Below, piece by piece: positions 17,501-23,862 of a stretch of DNA of 64,000 nucleotides; position 1 is the stretch's first letter, and every line of letters begins with the position of its first letter. Position numbers and translations under genes: made by a program. Source of the DNA: Stigmatella erecta (GTDB lineage: Bacteria; Myxococcota; Myxococcia; Myxococcales; Myxococcaceae). The notes beneath the pieces were generated by a model. The model did no database searches. It had not been told where the DNA came from and saw only the letters and a program-made list of their open reading frames with translations. The stretch lies in the NCBI RefSeq assembly GCF_900111745.1, contig NZ_FOIJ01000010.1, forward strand, positions 124,001-188,000, read 5' to 3'.

Positions 17501-20500
17501 ACGTGCCCCCCACGGCGGTGGATGACAGCATCTCGGTGCCCGGCAGCAGCGGCGGCACCGTGGTGCCCGTCCTGGCCAACGACACGGATCCCGACACGGG
17601 CAACACGCTGACCGTGACGGCGGTGACGCAGCCGCCCAACGGCACGGTGACGCTGGTGGGCGGCGTGGTGACCTACACGCCCAACCCCGGCTTCGTCGGC
17701 ACCGACACCTTCACGTACACCATCTCCGATGGCCAGGGCGGCACCGACACGGCCACCGTCACCGTCACCGTCGGCAACAACCCGCCCGTCGCGAATGACG
17801 ATGCCGTGACGGTGGGCGCGGGCAGCACGGGCACGGTGGTGGACGTGCTGGGCAACGACACGACCGCGCCGGACACGGGCGAGACGCTCACGGTGACGGC
17901 GGTGACGCAGCCTGCCAACGGCACGGTGACGCTGGTCAACGGCGTGGTGACCTACACGCCGAACCCTGGCTTCACGGGCACCGACACGTTCACCTATACG
18001 GTGACCGACAGCCACGGCGGCACCGATACGGCCACCGTCACCGTCACCGTCGCCAACACGCCGCCCGTCGCGACTGACGATGCTGTCACGGTGGGTGTGA
18101 ACAGCGGCGGCACGGTGGTGGACGTGCTGGCCAACGACTCGGATCCCGACGGCTCGCCGCTCACGGTGACGGCGGTGACGCAGCCTGCCAACGGCACGGT
18201 GACGCTGGTCAACGGCGTGGTGACCTACACGCCGAACCCTGGCTTCACGGGCACCGATACGTTCACGTACACGGTCTCCGATGGCAACGGCGGCTTCGAC
18301 ACGGCCACCGTGACCGTCACCGTCGCCAACACGCCGCCCGTCGCGAACGATGATGCCGTGACGGTGGTGGTGGACAGCGGCCCGGTCACGGTGCCCGTCC
18401 TGGCCAATGACACGGATGCGGATCCCGGCACGGTGCTCACCGTGACGGAGTACACCCAGCCTGCCAACGGCACGGTGACCATCGTGGACGGGGTGGCGAC
18501 CTACACGCCGAACCCGGGCTTCATCGGCACCGACACCTTCACGTACACGGTGTCCGACGGCAACGGCGGCTTCGACACGGCCACCGTCACCGTCACGGTT
18601 GCCCCGCCCAACAGCCCGCCCGTGGGCAACGACGACACCTTCGAGGTGTACCCCGGCAGCGGCCCGACGGAGCTGCCCGTGCTGGACAACGACTCCAGCG
18701 GTCCGGACGAGGGCGAGACGCTCACCGTGATCGAAGTCACCCAGCCCGAGAACGGCACGGTGACGCTCGAGAACGGCGTGGTCCGCTACCAGCCCAAGCC
18801 GGGCTTCATGGGCACCGACACCTTCACCTACACGGTGTCGGACGGCAACGGCGGCACGGACGTCGTCACGGTGACGGTGAACGTGGGCTTCGGGGATGAC
18901 ATCCGCGTGGTGGGCCGTGGCTGCGCCTCCTCCGGCACCGGCACCCTCGTTCCGCTGGCCCTCCTGCTGCTCGCCCTGCCGCTGCTGCGCCGCCGGTCCT
19001 TTCGGGGGCTGGTGGGCATGGGCGGACTCCTGAGCGTGCTCGCCGCCGTGTTCATCCCGGCGCCCGCCATGGCCCAGGACTCCCAGGGCATCGACGTGCA
19101 GCAGTACAAGCCGGGCCCGGGCTCCAAGGACGTGCTGGGCCTGCACAGCGCCCAGATCGCCCCGCACCTGGGCTGGAACCTGGGGCTGTCCATCAACTAC
19201 GCCCGCAACCCGCTCAACTTCCTCCGGCCGAGCACGGACGAGTTCATCTACAACCTCGTGCGTCACCAGTACACGCTCGACCTGATGGGCTCCATCTCGC
19301 TGTTCGACCGGCTGGAGCTGGGCGTGGCGGTGCCCCTGACGCTTCAGAAGGAGCAGTCCTCGGACTCCTTCTCCCCTTTATTGGGTGAAGCCATCGACAC
19401 CACGGGCCTGGGCGACCTGCGCCTGGTCCCCAAGCTGCGCCTGCTGTCCACCGACGGCGGGCTGCACCTGGCCGTCGTGGTGCCGGTGATTCTTCCGACC
19501 TCGGGTGGCAACGAGTTCCGGGGCCGGGGCGCCGTGGCCGCCTTTCCGCGCCTCGTGGGGGAGTGGTCCAGCGACGAGGGCACGCGCATCATCGCCAACG
19601 CGGGCGTCAACCTTCAGTCCCGCGAGACGTTTCGCAACCTGAGCGTGGGCAACGAGTTCGCCTACGGGGCGGGCGTGGAGGTGCCCTTTCACATCAGCGA
19701 CCACAAGCTCGCCGCCGAGGCCACGATCGCCGGCGCCCTGGGCCTGAAGGACGCGGACACGGAGGAGCGCCCGCTGGAGGTGCTCGGTGCGCTGAAGTAC
19801 TTCTTCTCCGAGCAGCTGACGGCCCACGTGGGCGCGGGCCCGGGCCTCACCCGCGGCTACGGCACGCCCGGCTTTCGCATCCTCGCGGGGGTGAACTGGA
19901 CCGCGAAGCCCCCCGAGAAGCCCGTGCAGGTGGACTCGGATGGGGACGGCCTGATGGACCACGAGGACCGTTGCCCGAACGAGCCCGAGGACAAGGATGG
20001 CTTCCAGGATGAGGACGGCTGCCCGGATCCGGACAACGACCAGGACACCATCCCGGATGTCGCCGACAAGTGCCCGAATGAGCCGGAGACGGTGAACGGC
20101 TTCGAGGACGTGGACGGCTGCCCGGACGAGGTGCCCCCGCCGGCGGACTCGGATGGCGATGGCCTGACGGATGACAAGGACCGCTGCCCGAATGCGCCCG
20201 AGGACAAGGACGGCTTCCAGGACGAGGATGGCTGCCCGGATCCGGACAACGACAAGGACGGCATCCCGGACACCGCCGACAAGTGCATCAACGAGCCCGA
20301 GGTCATCAACGGCGTGAACGACGAGGATGGGTGCCCGGACGAGGGCAAGGTGAACGTCCGCGTGGAGGGCAAGAAGTTCTTCATCCTCCAGAAGGTCCAC
20401 TTCGCCACGAACAAGGACGTCATCCTGGAGCGCTCCTTCAGCCTGCTGAAGCAGGTGGCCGCGGTGCTGCGCGCCAATCCCCAGCTGACCAAGGTTCGCG

Positions 20501-20730
20501 TGGAAGGCCACACGGACAGCCAGGGCTCGGATGCGTTCAACATGGACCTGTCCGACCGCCGCGCGAAGAGCGTGCGCAAGTACCTCATCGAGAAGGAGAA
20601 CATCGCCGCGGAACGGCTGGAGGCGGTGGGCTACGGCGAGACGCAGCCGGTGGACACCAACGCGACGGCCGCGGGCCGTGAGAACAACCGCCGCGTGATC
20701 TTCACCATCCTGGAGCAGTCGGGCGAGTAG
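14533..20730 (+). CDS. Giant cell-surface fusion: Gly-rich adhesin with DUF11 and Big_9 repeats joined to an OmpA-family outer-membrane protein
   Basis: A 2065-residue open frame. Order: export signal ending near VGVLSASC; Gly-rich region (about 240-480); two DUF11 domains (about 545-670 and 677-800, each with LTYTxxVTNNGPN); seven tandem Big_9/cadherin-like repeats of about 93 residues (about 802-1450, each with PPVANDD...VLANDTD...TYTPNPGFxGTDTFTYTxSDGxGG); a MYXO-CTERM-like segment (CASSGTGTLVPLALLLLALPLLRRR, about 1460-1492); a second signal-like segment (GLLSVLAAVFIPAPAMAQD); a barrel-like region; thrombospondin type-3 calcium repeats (DSDGDGLMDHEDRCPN type, about 1800-1938); and an OmpA C-terminal peptidoglycan-binding domain (VEGHTDSQGS...LSDRRAKSV...NRRV). 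The GTG at 14533 fits the signal peptide. Two formerly separate genes appear fused in frame. Confidence 0.85.
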   Translation: MKPHWSFSSRLLSAPVQALCLAVGVLSASCAQEAALPEQVSVPVMDAPAVASSALVGVDGDLTVSAADTRLNEYAVLDAAAAAGATSFVVDDIGNLASPQFGALAAGDLLMIIQMQGATIGADTTSSAFGAVTALNGAGLYELVTVGSISGDTITVSTAGCSGLRNSYAAGAGTQVVRVPQLASLTINAGASVVARAWNGATGGVVALQVQNAMTVNGLLSASAAGFRGGAVDNDAITNVVTYASTSSNDGAEKGESIAGYKAAYDLVGGRYARGAAANGGGGGNAHNAGGGGGANGDNTRDWSGQGVMSSSVTGAAAWTLDPAYAANGNALTDSSGGGRGGYTFSANDFDALVFAPGFGGWNGDYRREVGGLGGRPVSNDPATRLFLGGGGGAGDGNNLASGPGGNGGGIVWVVADVVTGSGTITSNGQNGGNTTLAPYNDSAGGAGAGGTVVVAARALSGVSLFAQGGKGGDQLIEVTEAEGPGGGGGGGYIAISGGTVPRDVSGGVSGTTRSPALAEFPVNGATYGATGQLGAAVAALPLCLPSDLAITVTDGQTSVEQGQPLTYTLTVTNNGPNAVSGAAVSDTFPSALTGVSWTCAPAAACSAPSGTGNIQDVLVSLPSGGSAVFTVTGTVSPTATGTLTNTATVTSPASNVDPVPANNSATDTTTITAASSADLQVSIGDSPDPVVAGGPLTYTVNVTNNGPNPASTVTATVNLPPGAVFVGATGTGWTCSEAGGVVTCTRPSLGTGAAPPITVNVTAPTTPGSITATSTVSTTTPDPVAGNNSASQSTTVTAANTPPVANDDTLTVVRGSGATVVPVLANDTDADPGTVLTVTAVTQPPNGTVTLVGGVVSYTPAPGFTGTDTFTYTISDGNGGTDTATVTVTVNPPANNPPVANDDSLSVGANSGGTVVNVLANDTDPEGSPLTVTAVTQPPNGTVTLVGGVVTYTPNPGFSGTDTFTYTVSDGNGGTDTATVTVTVAPPGNVPPTAVDDSISVPGSSGGTVVPVLANDTDPDTGNTLTVTAVTQPPNGTVTLVGGVVTYTPNPGFVGTDTFTYTISDGQGGTDTATVTVTVGNNPPVANDDAVTVGAGSTGTVVDVLGNDTTAPDTGETLTVTAVTQPANGTVTLVNGVVTYTPNPGFTGTDTFTYTVTDSHGGTDTATVTVTVANTPPVATDDAVTVGVNSGGTVVDVLANDSDPDGSPLTVTAVTQPANGTVTLVNGVVTYTPNPGFTGTDTFTYTVSDGNGGFDTATVTVTVANTPPVANDDAVTVVVDSGPVTVPVLANDTDADPGTVLTVTEYTQPANGTVTIVDGVATYTPNPGFIGTDTFTYTVSDGNGGFDTATVTVTVAPPNSPPVGNDDTFEVYPGSGPTELPVLDNDSSGPDEGETLTVIEVTQPENGTVTLENGVVRYQPKPGFMGTDTFTYTVSDGNGGTDVVTVTVNVGFGDDIRVVGRGCASSGTGTLVPLALLLLALPLLRRRSFRGLVGMGGLLSVLAAVFIPAPAMAQDSQGIDVQQYKPGPGSKDVLGLHSAQIAPHLGWNLGLSINYARNPLNFLRPSTDEFIYNLVRHQYTLDLMGSISLFDRLELGVAVPLTLQKEQSSDSFSPLLGEAIDTTGLGDLRLVPKLRLLSTDGGLHLAVVVPVILPTSGGNEFRGRGAVAAFPRLVGEWSSDEGTRIIANAGVNLQSRETFRNLSVGNEFAYGAGVEVPFHISDHKLAAEATIAGALGLKDADTEERPLEVLGALKYFFSEQLTAHVGAGPGLTRGYGTPGFRILAGVNWTAKPPEKPVQVDSDGDGLMDHEDRCPNEPEDKDGFQDEDGCPDPDNDQDTIPDVADKCPNEPETVNGFEDVDGCPDEVPPPADSDGDGLTDDKDRCPNAPEDKDGFQDEDGCPDPDNDKDGIPDTADKCINEPEVINGVNDEDGCPDEGKVNVRVEGKKFFILQKVHFATNKDVILERSFSLLKQVAAVLRANPQLTKVRVEGHTDSQGSDAFNMDLSDRRAKSVRKYLIEKENIAAERLEAVGYGETQPVDTNATAAGRENNRRVIFTILEQSGE
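16936..18885 (+). repeat. Seven tandem Big_9-type coding repeats
   Basis: Units of about 278-285 bases start near 16936, 17221, 17503, 17781, 18058, 18336 and 18616. They are highly similar at DNA level (for instance the recurring block coding VTAVTQPPNGTVTLVGGVV), so the repeat number can vary by recombination. They lie wholly inside the adhesin/OmpA gene. Confidence 0.9.
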
Positions 20731-20746
20731 TCCTCTCCCGTCCGGG

Positions 20747-20770
20747 CCGTGAGCCTTCCGGGGCTCACGG
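20747..20770 (+). terminator. Hairpin terminator after the adhesin/OmpA gene
   Basis: CCGTGAGCC and GGCTCACGG form a 9-base-pair perfect stem around TTCCGG, 16 bases after the stop. No T-run follows. A second hairpin (CGCCTCCCC at 20801-20809 with GGGGAGGCG at 20822-20830) overlaps the end of the convergent acyltransferase gene. Confidence 0.65.
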
Positions 20771-20808
20771 TCTGGGCTCCGCAGGCCCGGTTCAACCAGG
20801 CGCCTCCC

Positions 20809-21957
20809 CTACGGAGTTCCGGGGGAGGCGCTTGGCGTTTGAGGGGCCCCGCGCGCCACCCACCCCTGGAGGTGCTTGCGGCCCCAGGCGCGCATCGGCA
20901 TCTCGAACCACCGGTAGGTGAGCCACGAGAGCCCCACCAGCAGCCCCAGGTACACGGCGAAGAGGGGCTTCGGGGCGCGGAAGTCCACCCACGGGGCCAC
21001 CGCCTCCGCCAGCGCCTGGGACGCCTTCCACACGGGGTACTGGAGGATGTAGAGCGCGTAGCTGGCCTCGCCGAGCCGCAGGAGCAGGGGCCGTGACAGC
21101 ACCCACCCGAGCGCCCCGCCGCCCCGCGCCAGCCCATACACGAGCGCCGCGAACGCCGGGGCGAGCAGCGCGTTGTGCAGCAGCACGAAGGGGATGGACG
21201 GGCTCATCGCGAAGGCGCCGAGCAGGAGCACGGCCGCCGCCGGGGCCAGGAGCGCCCCCGAGTGGCGGGGCGAGGGGGACTCGCCGAGGAAGAGCCGGCC
21301 CAGCACCAGCCCCATGAGGAACTCGGGCAGGCGCAGGAGCGGGTTGAACTTGAGGACATTCAGCCCCCCGTCCACCTGGAGCCCCAGGTACACCAGCGAC
21401 GGCAGCAGCCCGAGGAGCCAGAAGCCGCCCATCGCGCCCCACAGCTGGCCGCGCCGCAGCCGGCCCAGCCAGGGCGCGGCGAAGGGGAACACCGCGTAGA
21501 AGAAGGCCTCCACGGAGACGGACCAGCCCGGAGGGTTCCAGTAGAGCGCCACGGGCGGCAGCCACGCGTGGACGAGCAACAGCGCGCTCAGCCCGCCCAG
21601 CAGGAGCTTCGCGGCGGCCACCGGCACGGTGTTCGCCTCCAGCGAGCCCTGGATGACGGTGGGGGCGAGTAGCACCAGGGCCAGCGCGTAGACGGGGTAC
21701 ACGCGCGCCAGCCGCGCCGCCCAGAAGCTCCGGGGCTCGGCCTTCACCCCGCCCTCCGGCGTCAGGTAGTTGTAGGCCAGCACGAAGCCGGACAGGACAT
21801 AGAAGAGCCCCACCGAGGCGTACCCGCACGCCGAGAGGGCCTGCAGCGCGCCGGGGAGGTTCTCGAACCAGACGCCGCCGAAGTGGAACACCACCACGTG
21901 CAGGGCGGCCAGGAACCGCAGGCCGGTGAGCGCATCACGTGAACCGCTCGCGCTCAC
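20809..21957 (-). CDS. Acyltransferase 3 (OafA/YrhL-like) membrane protein
   Basis: A 382-residue protein with about ten hydrophobic segments. The N-terminal DALTGLRFLAALHVVVFHF, with its conserved R and H, then GYASVGLFYVLSGFVLAYNY and a later WSVSVEAFFYAVFPF are signatures of the acyltransferase-3 family, which O-acylates sugars of lipopolysaccharide, exopolysaccharide or secondary metabolites in the inner membrane. No sugar-modification genes are adjacent, so the substrate is unknown. It converges on the adhesin/OmpA gene. Confidence 0.9.
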   Translation of the reverse strand: MSASGSRDALTGLRFLAALHVVVFHFGGVWFENLPGALQALSACGYASVGLFYVLSGFVLAYNYLTPEGGVKAEPRSFWAARLARVYPVYALALVLLAPTVIQGSLEANTVPVAAAKLLLGGLSALLLVHAWLPPVALYWNPPGWSVSVEAFFYAVFPFAAPWLGRLRRGQLWGAMGGFWLLGLLPSLVYLGLQVDGGLNVLKFNPLLRLPEFLMGLVLGRLFLGESPSPRHSGALLAPAAAVLLLGAFAMSPSIPFVLLHNALLAPAFAALVYGLARGGGALGWVLSRPLLLRLGEASYALYILQYPVWKASQALAEAVAPWVDFRAPKPLFAVYLGLLVGLSWLTYRWFEMPMRAWGRKHLQGWVARGAPQTPSASPGTP

Positions 21958-22082
21958 GGGAGGCCGCCGCCAGGGGAAAAGGGGTGCATGTGGGCGAGTC
22001 TATGCGCCTCCCCCGTCCCCGAGGGGGCCCATCCAGGCCCACCGGAGGGTTCCCCGCCCGTCCGGAGAGCGTCCGAGGGCTT

Positions 22083-22094
22083 CTGACGTGTCAG
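22083..22094. promoter_or_regulatory. Palindromic site CTGAC-GT-GTCAG between divergent genes
   Basis: A perfect 5+5 inverted repeat in the 300-base gap between the acyltransferase and deaminase-like genes. Its core TGACGTGTCA is identical on the opposite strand to the core of the site at 14373-14382, suggesting one shared regulator. Nothing else was recognised in 21958-22257. Confidence 0.35.
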
Positions 22095-22257
22095 GGCGAG
22101 GGGAGCACCCGGGCTGACGCGCCGGAAGACGCTCGCGGCGCCAGCGCGGTGCGAGCGCGCGCCTGGGATGGGCCCATGAAACCGGGCAGGCACCCCGCTT
22201 GCTATGGGCAGGCGCGGCTCTCACCGATGGGAGTTCGAGATTCCTCCGAGGACCTTC

Positions 22258-23712
22258 ATGCGAAAGACCCTGCCTGGCTTGATGATGCTCACCCTGGCGT
22301 CCGGCTGCGCCACCCTGACCGGCGCCCAGGGCGCCAGCCACGAAGCGGTCACCGGACGGCACTTCGCGTCCCTGGTGTCCGGGGCCGCGCCGAAGACGGC
22401 CGAGCTGAGCCTGTTCATGAACAAGCTGCCCAAGGGGGGAGACCTGCACCACCACTACTCGGGCGCCATCTATGCCGAGCAATATCTGGAGTGGGTGGAC
22501 ACGCAGGGCTTCTGCGTGAACAAGGCCACCTCCAAGATTCAGCACCAGCGGCCCACCCCGCCGGACTGTGTCAGCGGCAAGGATCTGGCGGCCGATGACA
22601 CCGCCTACCGCAACCTGCTGCAGCTCTGGTCCAGCAAGGACTTCAGCAACCATGGCGCGGTGAAGCCGCCCCCGGACCTCCAGTTCTTCAACACCTTCAT
22701 GTACTTCGACGACGTGGCCTCCACCAATACGCGCGAGGGCTTGCAGACGCTGAAGCAGCGCGCGATCGCCGAGAACGTGGGCTACATCGAGACCATCTTC
22801 CAGCTGACCCCGGGCACGCAGGACGACGCGTTCGACCGCGGTATCGCGGCGGCGGGGCTCGACAGCACGGCGCTCCAGGCGCAGATGACGGCGCAGCTGG
22901 CGAAGCTGGAGGCCGATGCCAGCTTCAACCAGGGCATCCAGCAGTACATCGCCTACGTACAGGACAGCAGCCAGGGCATCGACGACGAGAACTTCACGAT
23001 GCGCTACCAGGCCTACGTGCTGCGCGCGCTCGCCCCGTCGCTGGTGTTCTCGCAGACCGCCGCCGCCTTCAAGATCGCCTCCCAGGACAAGCGCGTGGTG
23101 GCGATCAACCTGGTGGGCGCCGAGAACGGGACCGTCGCGATGCGCGACTACCGCCTGCACATGCAGATGTTCAAGTTCCTGAAGGCCCGCTACCCGGACA
23201 TCAAGCTGGCGCTGCACGCCGGGGAGCTGGCGCTGGGCATGGTGCCGCCCGAGGGGATGAAGTTCCACATCGCCGAGGCGCTCGGGGTGGCCGGGGCCAA
23301 CCGCATCGGCCACGGCGTGGACATCATGCACGAGACCAACGCGCCGCAGACCCTGGAGACCCTGCGGGAGCTCGACATCCCCATCGAGGTGAACCTCACC
23401 AGCAACCAGTTCATCCTGGGCATCCAGGGCGACGCGCACCCGGTGGGCCTGTACCGCAAGTACGGCGTGCCGTTCGTCATCTGCACCGACGACTCCGGCG
23501 TCACCCGCCACACGCTGTCCAACGAGTACGTGCTGTTCGCCAGCCGCTACCAGCCCACCTACGCGGAGGTGAAGAAGCTCTCCTACGACAGCTTGCGCTA
23601 CGCCTTCCTGCCGGAGGCGGACAAGCAGCGCCTGACGCAGCAGCTCGATGCCCGGTTCGCGAAGTTCGAGGCCGACATCGCCGCGCTGGAGGCGCGCACC
23701 GTCCGCCCGTAG
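22258..23712 (+). CDS. Adenosine deaminase family lipoprotein
   Basis: A 484-residue exported enzyme. The signal peptide MRKTLPGLMMLTLASGC ends in a good lipobox (ASGC). The metal-dependent amidohydrolase motifs of adenosine/AMP deaminases follow in order: GDLHHHYSGAIY (HxH metal ligands), HAGE (His/Glu of the active site), NRIGHGVDI and a late CTDDSGV with the metal-binding Asp. Extracellular purine nucleoside deamination is the expected activity. The ATG at 22258 was chosen because it begins the signal peptide and has GAGGACC upstream. It seems to be a single-gene unit. Confidence 0.88.
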   Translation: MRKTLPGLMMLTLASGCATLTGAQGASHEAVTGRHFASLVSGAAPKTAELSLFMNKLPKGGDLHHHYSGAIYAEQYLEWVDTQGFCVNKATSKIQHQRPTPPDCVSGKDLAADDTAYRNLLQLWSSKDFSNHGAVKPPPDLQFFNTFMYFDDVASTNTREGLQTLKQRAIAENVGYIETIFQLTPGTQDDAFDRGIAAAGLDSTALQAQMTAQLAKLEADASFNQGIQQYIAYVQDSSQGIDDENFTMRYQAYVLRALAPSLVFSQTAAAFKIASQDKRVVAINLVGAENGTVAMRDYRLHMQMFKFLKARYPDIKLALHAGELALGMVPPEGMKFHIAEALGVAGANRIGHGVDIMHETNAPQTLETLRELDIPIEVNLTSNQFILGIQGDAHPVGLYRKYGVPFVICTDDSGVTRHTLSNEYVLFASRYQPTYAEVKKLSYDSLRYAFLPEADKQRLTQQLDARFAKFEADIAALEARTVRP

Positions 23713-23862
23713 CCCAGCGGCCCGCCCCCTCAGAAAGGGAACTTCAGGACCCGCTTTGATTCCCTGACTTGTTGAGTGTCCGGGGAGTCTCTGCCAGCAT
23801 GGGTCATCCATGACACAGGTTCTGGAGGCAGGGCTCCCGGGTGGCCCCCGGGGAAGACGCGC

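Noticed and set aside
16936-18885. Regular DNA repeats as a CRISPR or non-coding satellite
   Set aside because: The 278-285 base period keeps one reading frame and codes for Big_9-type domains without spacers.
14554-19266. A 1570-residue open frame on the minus strand
   Set aside because: It is antisense to the adhesin/OmpA gene and made of Arg/His/Gly-rich low-complexity sequence. High GC leaves the antisense frame open; no domain is recognisable.
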